8,823 nucleotides of DNA from Chloroflexota bacterium (lineage in GTDB: Bacteria > Chloroflexota > Limnocylindria > Limnocylindrales > CSP1-4), in contig JAJYDP010000168.1 of assembly GCA_021777365.1 (NCBI GenBank), positions 1-8,823 of the forward strand. The letters are read 5' to 3'. Below the pieces are notes generated by a model. It made no database searches. It was not told the DNA's origin and was given only the letters and a program-made list of their open reading frames with translations. Positions 1 to 6,083 of the stretch are shown here, piece by piece. Position 1 is the stretch's first letter. Every line of letters begins with the position of its first letter. The translations under genes were made by a program, and so were the position numbers.

Positions 1-324
1 CGCCTCTCCGAGTACCACACTGGGTTCCGCGCGTACTCCGCGCGTCTGCTGCGGACGGTCGCCTGGGACCGGAACGGCGACGACTTCGTGTTCGACCAGG
101 AGTTCGTGGCCCAGGTGGTCGCGGCCGGGTTCCGGATCACCGAGGTCGCGGTGCCCACGCGGTACTTCCGGGAGGCGTCGTCGGTCGGGTTCCGGCGCTC
201 GGTGCGCTATGGCTTCGGGACGCTCGGCGTGGTCGCGCGGTACCTGCTCCACCGCTGGGGGCTCCGCCGTGACGTGCGGCTGGTCCCACGCGCCGCGGAG
301 CCGGAGCGCCCGGTCTCCCCGTGA
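1..324 (+). CDS. Family 2 glycosyltransferase, C-terminal 107 residues (5' end outside window)
   Basis: This is the end of a GT-A fold glycosyltransferase of the dolichyl-phosphate-mannose-synthase-like family 2, which moves sugars from nucleotide-sugar donors to lipid carriers or glycans at the inner face of the membrane. Visible family landmarks are LSEYHTGFRAYS near the start, DDFVFDQEF about residues 27-35, and PTRYF...SS..FRRSVRYG about residues 53-73, which is the usual acceptor-side tail of these enzymes. The nucleotide-binding DxD half lies before the window. No C-terminal membrane helices follow, so this is the short soluble type. The stop overlaps the GTG of the next gene (GTGA), implying translational coupling with the flippase-like gene. 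The exact donor and acceptor cannot be read from this fragment. Confidence 0.9.
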   Translation, partial: RLSEYHTGFRAYSARLLRTVAWDRNGDDFVFDQEFVAQVVAAGFRITEVAVPTRYFREASSVGFRRSVRYGFGTLGVVARYLLHRWGLRRDVRLVPRAAEPERPVSP

Positions 325-1325
325 ACGCGCGCCAGCGGGCCCTGGTCGGCTTCGGCGTCAGCCTGCTGGTCGTCGCGTTCCTGCTCTGGGAGATCGATCT
401 CGGGCGGGTGATCGCGGTCCTCGGCCGCAGTCGCGTCCAGCTGCTGCCGCTGATCCTGGTCCCGTTCGCGGTGGACCTCTCGCTGCGCACCGTGCGCTGG
501 CACATCCTGCTGGCCCGCGAGCCCCGGCCCGGCTACCGCGGCACGTTCACCTACCTCGTGATCGGCTACCTGGCCAACAACATCCTCCCCGCGCGCCTGG
601 GCGAACTGGTGCGCGCGCACCTGCTCGGGACGCGCGAGGGCGTGGGCCGCAGCCGGGCGCTCGGGTCGATCGCCATGGAGCGCGCGCTCGACGTGGTGGC
701 GGCCGCCGCGCTCGGGGCGATCGCCTGCGCCATGGCCGGCATCCACGGGGCCATCGTGGTCACGCTCGCGCTGATCGCGCTGGGGGCGGGGGCGGTCGTC
801 GCGCTGGTCGCGCTGGTGCCGCACGCGATCGTGCGCCGGTGGTTGGACGCGATGGTCGCGCGCGCCCCGGCCGGTCTCCCGGCCCGTGTCGCCGACATCG
901 TCAGCCGCTTCTTCCACGCCCTCCTCGACGCGGCGACCCCCTGGCGCGTGCTCGCCGCGCTGGCGCTCTCGTTCGCCGCCTGGCTCGCGACCTCCGGCCT
1001 CTTTGCGGTGACCAGCGCGTCGCTCGGGATCTCGCTGCCGCCGGCCGGGCTGGTCGCGGTGGCCGTCGCCGCCAACCTGGGCGCCGCCCTGCCGTCCGCG
1101 CCCGCCGGGATCGGTCCGTTCGAGTTCGGGGTGGTGGTGATCGCGACCGCCCTGGGGCTCGACGCGCCCACGGCCTTCGCGTTCGGCATCCTGAGCCACG
1201 CCTGCACGGTGGTGCCGGTGTCGCTGCTCGGTGGGTACGAGCTGGGCCGCGTGCGCTGGGGGCTGGGCGCGCTGCGCGAGGCCGGACGGGCCGACCGGGC
1301 GCTGGAGGAGGTCGAGCCGGCGTGA
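321..1325 (+). CDS. UPF0104 / LPG-synthase transmembrane-domain family protein (flippase-like)
   Basis: A 334-residue integral membrane protein of the family that includes the N-terminal flippase half of MprF and archaeal AglD. Members are thought to move or help assemble lipid-linked molecules; the substrate here is unknown. Family landmarks are all present: NNILPARLGELVRAHLLG (about 86-103), MERALDVV (119-126) and PSAPAGIGPFEFG (258-270). Roughly eight hydrophobic segments are visible, starting at about residue 7, with an arginine- and glutamate-rich cytoplasmic tail after residue 308. No lysyltransferase domain follows, as is usual for stand-alone members. The GTG start is set by a 4-base overlap with the upstream glycosyltransferase stop, and its own stop overlaps the next GTG in the same way, so the three genes form an operon. 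The pairing suggests glycosylation and translocation of a lipid-linked sugar. Confidence 0.88.
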   Translation: MNARQRALVGFGVSLLVVAFLLWEIDLGRVIAVLGRSRVQLLPLILVPFAVDLSLRTVRWHILLAREPRPGYRGTFTYLVIGYLANNILPARLGELVRAHLLGTREGVGRSRALGSIAMERALDVVAAAALGAIACAMAGIHGAIVVTLALIALGAGAVVALVALVPHAIVRRWLDAMVARAPAGLPARVADIVSRFFHALLDAATPWRVLAALALSFAAWLATSGLFAVTSASLGISLPPAGLVAVAVAANLGAALPSAPAGIGPFEFGVVVIATALGLDAPTAFAFGILSHACTVVPVSLLGGYELGRVRWGLGALREAGRADRALEEVEPA

Positions 1326-2602
1326 CACGCCCGACCGCGGAGTGGGGGGGCGAGGCGAACGAGTTCCGTACCCCCGGGATGCGGCTGCTGGTCGGAATCG
1401 GCGTGCCCGTCGCACTCGTCCTGTACACGGTGCTGGTCGACGCCTGGATCGTACCCACCGTGATCAACGGCGGGTGGTTCGACGCGGGCCGGCCCGACTT
1501 CTTCCTGATGGCGGACGCGTTCCTGCACGGCCGGCTCTGGCTGAACGTGGACTGGCGGCCGCCGATCAACGACATCATCGTGCTGGACGGCCGCGTCTAC
1601 GTGCCGTTCGATCCCTTCCCGGCGTTCCTCTTCATGCCGCTGGTGGCGCTGATCGGCGTGGGGCAGGCGATCGCGATCGAGCCGCTGGTGAACGCGTTCC
1701 TGGCCGGCGTGGACGTGGCGCTGGCGTGGGTGACGATCGGCGCGTTCGGGGTGCGGCGCGCGGACGACCGGCTCTGGCTCACGGTCCTGTTCGGCTTCGG
1801 CACGGTGCTGTGGAACGTCACCGAGCGCGGCGGGGTCTGGCACACGGCCGAGATCGTGGGCATGGGGCTGACGTTCTGGGCGCTGATCGAGACGCGCCGG
1901 GAGCGGCCGAGGCCCTGGCTCCTGGGGGTCCTGGGCGGGGCGGCGTTCCTCACTCGCTCGACGCTGCTGTTCGCGCTGCCCTACTACGCCTGGGTGGTCG
2001 CGGGACGGCCGACCGATCTGCCGGGCCTGCGGCGGGCGGTCCGGGACGGGCTGGCCCCGGCGATCACGGTCGCGGTCGCGTCGGTCCCGTTCGGGCTGAT
2101 CTTCTTCTGGTACAACTGGGCGCGCTTCGGGTCGCCGCTGGAGACCGGTTACGAGCTCGCGGCGCTGCCGCCGTTCCTGGAGACGCTGCGCGAGCAGGGG
2201 CTCTTCTCGATCGTCCACCTGCCCATGAACCTGGACTACCTGTTCCTGAAGGGCCCCGACGAGCTGACCTCGACGCCGCCGTTCTTCGTGCCGAGCACGC
2301 TGGGCATGTCGGTGCTGCTCACCAGCCCGGCGCTGCTGGTGGGGCTCTGGTCGCTCCTCCGCTCGTCCGAGGCCCGCGTGCTGGCGCTCACGGGGCTGCT
2401 GGTGCTGCTGCCCACGCTGCTCTACTACGGCGGGGGCTGGGTGCAGTTCGGCTACCGCTACCTGCTCGACTCGGTCCCCTTCTGGCTGGTGCTCTGCGCG
2501 ATCTGGGCGTCCCGGCGGGGTGTGGGCCGGGTCTGGCAGCTCGGCATCGCCTGGAGCGTGCTGGTGAACCTGGGGCTGGTGTACTGGGCGTTCAACATGT
2601 GA
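1322..2602 (+). CDS. Polytopic membrane protein, probable GT-C-type glycosyltransferase
   Basis: A 426-residue protein with about eleven hydrophobic segments (roughly 21-45, 98-116, 124-143, 150-166, 175-191, 198-223, 245-263, 327-347, 352-370, 383-397, 404-423). The first external loop carries DFFLMADAFLHGRLWL (59-74), resembling the acidic loop with A-x-x-L-x-G of GT39/PMT-like GT-C enzymes. NWARFGSPLETGY (265-277) and FGYRYLLDSVPF (376-387) resemble motifs of the same group. GT-C enzymes use polyprenyl-phosphate sugars as donors outside the membrane, which fits the upstream family-2 glycosyltransferase and flippase-like gene. Assignment to a specific family is inference; it could be an uncharacterised membrane protein of this fold. 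The GTG start at 1322 is chosen because it overlaps the previous stop (GTGA); the frame is open far upstream, but that part is a shadow of the previous gene. Confidence 0.72.
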   Translation: MTRPTAEWGGEANEFRTPGMRLLVGIGVPVALVLYTVLVDAWIVPTVINGGWFDAGRPDFFLMADAFLHGRLWLNVDWRPPINDIIVLDGRVYVPFDPFPAFLFMPLVALIGVGQAIAIEPLVNAFLAGVDVALAWVTIGAFGVRRADDRLWLTVLFGFGTVLWNVTERGGVWHTAEIVGMGLTFWALIETRRERPRPWLLGVLGGAAFLTRSTLLFALPYYAWVVAGRPTDLPGLRRAVRDGLAPAITVAVASVPFGLIFFWYNWARFGSPLETGYELAALPPFLETLREQGLFSIVHLPMNLDYLFLKGPDELTSTPPFFVPSTLGMSVLLTSPALLVGLWSLLRSSEARVLALTGLLVLLPTLLYYGGGWVQFGYRYLLDSVPFWLVLCAIWASRRGVGRVWQLGIAWSVLVNLGLVYWAFNM

Positions 2603-2614
2603 CGCCGTTCGAAC

Positions 2615-2631
2615 GACATGGGGGCCATGTC
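2615..2631 (+). terminator. Short perfect hairpin just after the membrane-protein gene
   Basis: GACATGG (2615-2621) and CCATGTC (2625-2631) form a 7-bp stem with a GGG loop, 12 bases after the stop codon at 2600-2602. It adjoins a 10-base palindrome at 2606-2615 (CGTTCGAACG). No T-tract follows, so at best it is a weak or Rho-assisted end signal for the plus-strand operon, which is convergent with the pilin unit. Confidence 0.4.
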
Positions 2632-2651
2632 CGCGCGGTGGCTGACGAATC

Positions 2652-2685
2652 GAATGGGGCCCCGCGTCGGAGCGGAGCCCCATTC
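2652..2685 (-). terminator. Strong hairpin downstream of the pilin gene
   Basis: GAATGGGGC (2652-2660) and GCCCCATTC (2677-2685) are perfect inverted repeats. Read on the minus strand the stem continues through one U-G pair and four more G-C pairs around a six-base loop, giving about 14 pairs. On the plus strand the continuation has a C/A mismatch, so the minus-strand RNA folds better. It starts 20 bases after the pilin stop, in a convergent gap. A T-tract is missing. Confidence 0.55.
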
Positions 2686-2704
2686 CTGTTGCGCCGAGCG
2701 CCGT

Positions 2705-2857
2705 TCAGACCGAGGTGCCGACGGTGCTCAGGATCGAGCTGACCTGGTTGCCCAGGAAGATGAGCGCGACGATCGCGATGATCGCGATGAGGGCGAGGAT
2801 GAGGGCGTATTCCGCGAGGCCCTGGCCTTCCTCGCGGTCGAACAGGCGCGTGAGCAT
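2705..2857 (-). CDS. Flp/Fap-type class IVb pilin, 50 residues
   Basis: This small gene encodes a type IVb prepilin, the monomer of Flp/tight-adherence fibres. The protein begins MLTRLFDREEG and then has QGLAEYALILAL, the Flp hallmark: glycine 11 is the predicted prepilin-peptidase cut site, with Glu and Tyr at mature positions +5 and +6. One hydrophobic helix runs from about residue 18 to 36 (IAIIAIVALIFL), followed by NQVSSILSTVGTSV. Length is normal for the family. The ATG at 2857-2855 has GGAGG at 2867-2863, five bases upstream, which decides the start. The gene is alone: no tad ATPase, secretin or prepilin peptidase is in the window, so assembly must rely on genes elsewhere. It has its own candidate promoter, leader hairpin and 3' hairpin. 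Confidence 0.93.
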   Translation of the reverse strand: MLTRLFDREEGQGLAEYALILALIAIIAIVALIFLGNQVSSILSTVGTSV

Positions 2858-2875
2858 CCGAACCTCCCTGGCTGC

Positions 2876-2895
2876 GGGTCACTCCCCGGTGACCC
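2876..2895 (-). promoter_or_regulatory. Hairpin in the pilin 5' leader
   Basis: GGGTCAC (2876-2882) and GTGACCC (2889-2895) are perfect inverted repeats around a six-base loop, ending 18 bases before the pilin ATG and just ahead of its ribosome binding site. With the predicted transcription start near 2898 it would sit at the very 5' end of the mRNA, where such stems often protect a transcript from decay. It could instead be an operator. Confidence 0.45.
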
Positions 2896-2904
2896 TCCGC
2901 GGCA

Positions 2905-2933
2905 GTGATACTCGGCCGCGCGCCGGCGTGCAA
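2905..2933 (-). promoter_or_regulatory. Candidate pilin promoter
   Basis: On the minus strand TTGCAC (2933-2928) and TATCAC (2910-2905) are separated by 17 bases, a sigma70-like arrangement with a partial match in each box (3/6 and 4/6). It lies about 48 bases upstream of the pilin ATG. Assigned from spacing and position only. Confidence 0.4.
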
Positions 2934-3098
2934 GGTGATTCGCAATGTCTGACCCGTCGTGCGACCATTTCGTGGCGCCAGCCTGCACCACGACCGCTCG
3001 CTCCGCTTACGTCGCAGAGCGCCTCCCGCCACAGCTGGACGGCCACCAGCGCCGCGCGAATCCGCGTCCCGAATCGTGCGCCCGGCCGGCCACACACC

Positions 3099-4319
3099 CT
3101 ATCCAGCGCCCAGCAGGTCCGCAGCCGTCAGCAGCAGGGCCTGCTCGAGCGGGAGCCCCTGCGCACCGACGAGCAGCGGCCGGGAGGCTGGTGCGAGCCT
3201 GGTGAACGCCTCGAGACCCGGCAGACTGTCCTTCACCCTGCCGCTCCCGACCTCGATCGCCAGCACCCGGCGGCCATCTGACAGCACGAAGTCGACCTCT
3301 CGGTTGCCGTCGCGCCACCAGCTCAGCTCGATCCCGGGCGCCGCCGTGTTCACGAGGTGGGCGCCCACCGCGGTCTCGACCAGCCGGCCCCAGAGCTCGC
3401 CGCGCCCCCGGATGACCGCGGGGTCGGCTCCCGACATGGCGGTCACCAGCCCGGTGTCCAGGGCGAGCAGCTTCGGGCTCGACCCGCGCCTGCGAACCTT
3501 CGAGCCGGAGAACTTCTCCAGGCCGGTCAGGAGACCGGCATCCCCGAGCAGGTGCAGGTAGTGCGCGAGCGTGGTCGTGTTGCCGGCGTCGCGCAGCTGG
3601 CCGGTGAGCTTCGTGTATGAGACGACCTGCGCCGAGTAGTCGCACCCGACCCGGAAGAGCTGCCGCAGGAGCGCCGGCTTGTCGACCCGGTTCAGCAGCA
3701 GGACATCGCGTGACAGGGTCGTCTCGATGAGCGAGTCGAGCACGTACGAGCGCCACCGACCGACATCGTCGGCCAGGGATGCGGCGCCAGGGTAGCCGCC
3801 GAACAGCACGAACCGATCGAGGTCCCAGCCGAACGCGGCCCTCATCTCGGCGAAGCTCCAGTGGCCAAGCCGGATCAGCTCGAAGCGGCCGGCCAGGCTC
3901 TCAGACAGCCCGTGGGCGATGAGGGGCGGCGCAGATCCGAGGAGGACCACTCGTACATCCGCACCGGCGGCCGTGTCCTCGTCCCACATGCGTTTGACCA
4001 TCTCCGGCCATTCCGGGACCTTCTGGACCTCGTCGAGCACCAGGACGCTGTGCGTGGTCAGGTGCGTGCGGGCCAGGATGCGCGCCGTCTCCCACTGGCT
4101 CGCCAGCCAGGCGCGATCGCGCAGGCCGGGATCATCCGCGCTCGCGATGACAACGGGAGACGCCAGTTCGGCAACGGCCTGGCGGACGAGCGTCGTCTTT
4201 CCCACCTGGCGGGGCCCGGCGACTACCTGGATGAACCGTCGAGGCTCGCGGAGTCGGCCGAGCAGCGCAGCGAAGACGGGACGCCGGTACGGCGGCAGGA
4301 CGGACGAGTTGCTCAACAC
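3099..4319 (-). CDS. DUF4143-family AAA ATPase
   Basis: A 406-residue ATPase of the widespread archaeal/bacterial AAA_14 plus DUF4143 group, whose cellular role is not settled. Walker A is GPRQVGKT (35-42), Walker B SVLVLDEVQ (91-99, Asp96 Glu97), and a sensor-like strand VVLLGSA is at 124-130. A helical middle (about 190-270, with LAHYLHLLGDAGLL) leads to the DUF4143 part: ELWGRLVETAVGAHL (308-322) and a restriction-nuclease-like core, EVDFVL (341-346) then LAIEVGSG (353-360). Most relatives have AIEVKSG; here the lysine is glycine 358, so any nuclease activity of that core is doubtful. Length is normal and the frame intact. The start is GTG at 4319 with no visible ribosome binding site; TTG at 4316 is possible. 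The predicted transcription start is within a few bases, so the message may be leaderless. Confidence 0.9.
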   Translation of the reverse strand: MLSNSSVLPPYRRPVFAALLGRLREPRRFIQVVAGPRQVGKTTLVRQAVAELASPVVIASADDPGLRDRAWLASQWETARILARTHLTTHSVLVLDEVQKVPEWPEMVKRMWDEDTAAGADVRVVLLGSAPPLIAHGLSESLAGRFELIRLGHWSFAEMRAAFGWDLDRFVLFGGYPGAASLADDVGRWRSYVLDSLIETTLSRDVLLLNRVDKPALLRQLFRVGCDYSAQVVSYTKLTGQLRDAGNTTTLAHYLHLLGDAGLLTGLEKFSGSKVRRRGSSPKLLALDTGLVTAMSGADPAVIRGRGELWGRLVETAVGAHLVNTAAPGIELSWWRDGNREVDFVLSDGRRVLAIEVGSGRVKDSLPGLEAFTRLAPASRPLLVGAQGLPLEQALLLTAADLLGAG

Positions 4320-4321
4320 AG

Positions 4322-4357
4322 TGAGTAAAACTACTCAACGTACTGAGTAGACGTCAA
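4322..4357 (-). promoter_or_regulatory. Candidate promoter with operator repeats before the ATPase gene
   Basis: TTGACG (4357-4352, minus strand) matches a -35 box at 5/6, and TAGTTT (4333-4328) is a weak -10 box at 18 bases. Between and over them lies a perfect 7-bp inverted repeat, CTACTCA (4331-4337) with TGAGTAG (4344-4350). A third half-site TGAGTA at 4322-4327 pairs in turn with TACTCA at 4332-4337. Three alternating half-sites next to a start codon look like a repressor-binding array. The patch is strikingly AT-rich for this window. Confidence 0.5.
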
Positions 4358-4604
4358 GTCCGCCCGCGTGCAGACGGGGCACCGGGGCCGAGGTCCGCGT
4401 CAGGACCCGCGACGGGTTGTGAGATGCGCGCTTGCCATGCTGAGGTCTCGGACTCCGTGGCCCCTTCATCCAGGGCCAGCGCAAGGGCGCGTCGGGCAGC
4501 CACCGGCCACCGACTCCAGGCACTGCCGAGCGGAGCAGCGTGGCGGTCTCGGCAAGCGTCTGTTCCTCGTCCTCGATGGCTTGCTCGGCCGCGTCTGCCG
4601 TCAT
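4335..4604 (-). CDS. Small coupled ORF of unknown function, 89 residues
   Basis: The ATG at 4604-4602 overlaps the stop of the nucleotidyltransferase ORF (ATGA), the typical coupling of a two-gene module, and the frame ends inside the operator before the ATPase gene. The first 26 residues (MTADAAEQAIEDEEQTLAET and onward) look like a real acidic helix with mostly G or C at third positions. After about residue 47 the translation becomes rich in Pro, Arg and Ser and less convincing. A second frame there, with RALALALDEGATESETSAW, looks more protein-like, so a frameshift is possible. I do not recognise a family. The position would suit a partner of a minimal nucleotidyltransferase, but no clear HEPN signature is present; one Arg-x5-His run occurs in an Arg-rich stretch and may be chance. 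Confidence 0.4.
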   Translation of the reverse strand: MTADAAEQAIEDEEQTLAETATLLRSAVPGVGGRWLPDAPLRWPWMKGPRSPRPQHGKRASHNPSRVLTRTSAPVPRLHAGGLDVYSVR

Positions 4605-4855
4605 GCGTGCGCCTCCCGCAGCTCGGCCTCCACCTGGGCTACGGCCTCGTCGCTGACCACCTGGGAGTACGCATCGACATCCCTGGACTCGCCGCGGATC
4701 CCATGAGCCGCCATCGCGCTGCCGCCGACGAGAACGATCAGGCTGCCGATCGGCTCCCTGCGCTGCTCCGAGACCTCGATCAAGCGCCGCACCACCTCGA
4801 TCGGGGCGGGCCAACGGACCGCCATGTCGTGGCCATGCCTGCGATTCCGCGACAT
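4601..4855 (-). CDS. Minimal or truncated nucleotidyltransferase-fold protein, 84 residues
   Basis: The sequence VLVGGSAMAAHG (41-52) followed by SRDVDAYS (57-64) matches the GGS helix and first metal-binding Asp-x-Asp (59 and 61) of polymerase-beta-like nucleotidyltransferases such as AbiEii, MNT and DUF6036 proteins. Such proteins transfer nucleotides to RNA or protein targets, often as one half of a toxin-antitoxin pair. The chain ends soon after, at VEAELREAHA, so the third catalytic acid and the rest of a usual 150-200-residue domain are missing; it is either a minimal MNT-like form or a truncation. The ATG at 4855 lies 14 bases after the fic stop, with no clear ribosome binding site; an internal Met at residue 11 is another option. 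Its stop overlaps the next ATG (ATGA), so it appears to be the middle gene of a fic operon. Confidence 0.68.
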   Translation of the reverse strand: MSRNRRHGHDMAVRWPAPIEVVRRLIEVSEQRREPIGSLIVLVGGSAMAAHGIRGESRDVDAYSQVVSDEAVAQVEAELREAHA

Positions 4856-4869
4856 GGGCTTGGGCGCGT

Positions 4870-5991
4870 CTACGCTCGAGGGACCTCCTGGCGCGGATCC
4901 GCTGGCTCACCTGGAGCAGGGGCCTCGAGGAGCCTCGGACCAAGCCGGTACCAGCGGTCTCGCGTCGCTCCCTCGGCGATGAGGTAGCCAAGCTCCGCGG
5001 CGGTGGCGAGATCACGCGTCGTGGTCGCCGCCGTACGCCCAGTCAGCTTCTGGTACTCACCCGCCCGCAGGCTCCGATTGATGAATGCGTACACGAGCGC
5101 GTCGAGCATCGGGGGTGGCAGTCTGCCCTCGACGACGTCCCGGCGGACGGCGATCTGGACCTCCCCAAGGCCGCGCAGACGTGCCAGCACGTGCTCTGCG
5201 GCGCCGGTGATCGCGCTGAGGAAGAAGACCACGAAGGGTGTTGCGTCGTAGCCGGGCTGGTAAACACGTCCGATGCTGGCCCGGATGGCGGCGAAGTAGT
5301 CGCTGCGGTGAATGTCGAGATGAGCGTCCAATGACACCAGACCGTCGAAAGCATGGCCCCCGCGCACGAGGAGGAACCGCGAGATGGCGCGGGCCGTCCG
5401 TCCGTTACCATCGTTGAACGGGTGGATGGCGACGAACTCGAGGTGCGCCAGGGCCGCGAGGATCGGCGAGGAGACGTCCGGGTGGCCTGCGAGCCAGGCG
5501 ACGAAGTCCCGCATCAGCTGCGGCACGTCGCCCGACGGCGGCGTGGTGAAGATGATCTCGCCGTCCGCGCCTGCCACGCGGTTCTCCCCGCGGCGGTACT
5601 CGCCCGGGGTGAGGAGATCGCTCTGGCCATCCAGCACGCGGCGGTGGATCTCGCGGACGACGGACTGATCCAGCTCGACGTCGGACCGGGCGGCCAGCTC
5701 ATCGACGAGCTCCAGTGCCGACCGCGTGCCGAGGACCTCGAGGGCATCCTTGCGCGGCAGCGCCTTGCTGCCAATGCCGTCCAGCAGGCGATCGACGTCG
5801 AGGTCCGAGAGCCTGTTGCCCTCGATCCGCGTCGATCCGTGTACCGTGCGCACCCAGGCTCGCTGTCGCAGCCAATCCCGATGCACCGGATCGAGCGGAA
5901 GGTTGGAGAACAGCCAGCACCGGCGCTCGACCCCATCGAGATCCGCTGTCAATGCCGCCTGATCGACATGAACCTCCACGCATTCCCTCAT
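4870..5991 (-). CDS. Class II Fic-domain protein with C-terminal winged helix
   Basis: Fic proteins transfer AMP (sometimes other groups) from a nucleotide to a hydroxyl of a target protein. The active-site loop HPFNDGNGRTAR (190-201) is perfect, including catalytic His190. The inhibitory helix STRIEG (53-58, Ser and Glu of the S/T-x3-E-G/N rule) is N-terminal, so this is an autoinhibited class II member carrying its own antitoxin motif. The target-docking flap is near VAGADGEIIFTTPP (139-152). A winged-helix domain follows, about 310-350 (EYQKLTGRTAATTTRDL, then LGYLIAEG). Length is typical. I prefer the ATG at 5991 (373 residues) because the candidate promoter would start RNA near 6005; a GTG at 6021 adds ten residues but lies inside that promoter. 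The winged helix may allow the protein to regulate its own gene. The region is less GC-rich than the flanking glycan genes. Confidence 0.93.
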   Translation of the reverse strand: MRECVEVHVDQAALTADLDGVERRCWLFSNLPLDPVHRDWLRQRAWVRTVHGSTRIEGNRLSDLDVDRLLDGIGSKALPRKDALEVLGTRSALELVDELAARSDVELDQSVVREIHRRVLDGQSDLLTPGEYRRGENRVAGADGEIIFTTPPSGDVPQLMRDFVAWLAGHPDVSSPILAALAHLEFVAIHPFNDGNGRTARAISRFLLVRGGHAFDGLVSLDAHLDIHRSDYFAAIRASIGRVYQPGYDATPFVVFFLSAITGAAEHVLARLRGLGEVQIAVRRDVVEGRLPPPMLDALVYAFINRSLRAGEYQKLTGRTAATTTRDLATAAELGYLIAEGATRDRWYRLGPRLLEAPAPGEPADPRQEVPRA

Positions 5992-6063
5992 CGGTGATCG
6001 GATCCTGAGCCATTCTTCCACTGGTGGAAGAAAGAGTCAACAATCCCTCATGCGTGAGGGGAT
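5983..6063. repeat. 21-base imperfect direct repeats 60 bases apart flanking the fic promoter
   Basis: Positions 5983-6003 and 6043-6063 match at 16 of 21 bases, sharing TCCCTCAT, GTGA and GGAT in register. The right copy contains its own inverted repeat CCCTCA (6045-6050) / TGAGGG (6055-6060). They bracket the -35/-10 palindrome. They could be outer operator sites or a remnant duplication. Confidence 0.4.
6012..6040 (-). promoter_or_regulatory. Candidate fic promoter with a perfect palindrome in the spacer
   Basis: On the minus strand TTGACT (6040-6035, 5/6 to the -35 consensus) and AAGAAT (6017-6012, 4/6 to the -10) are 17 bases apart. The inverted repeat TTCTTCCAC (6013-6021) / GTGGAAGAA (6024-6032), with a two-base centre, fills the spacer and reaches the -10 box. 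This is a classic repressor-site layout. A transcript from here would begin near 6005, 14 bases before the ATG at 5991. Confidence 0.55.
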
Positions 6064-6083
6064 GCGGGATCGAGCCCGAGCTG

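Noticed and set aside
209..1321. Plus-strand frame open from 209 and continuous with the GT-C-like gene
   Set aside because: Its translation before 1322 is Arg/Ala/Gly-rich and overlaps the well-recognised flippase-like gene in another frame; only the part from 1322 looks like a protein.
566..2683. 705-codon open frame on the minus strand
   Set aside because: It is antisense to two recognised genes, very rich in Arg, Gln, Pro and His, and is typical of shadow frames in GC-rich DNA.
2766..2800. Repeated GATCGCGAT units
   Set aside because: They fall inside the pilin coding region and encode the Ile/Ala-rich membrane helix, so codon repetition explains them.
3080..3098. GGCCGGCC-containing stem after the ATPase gene
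   Set aside because: Too short, without a T-tract, and such palindromes are common by chance in GC-rich DNA.
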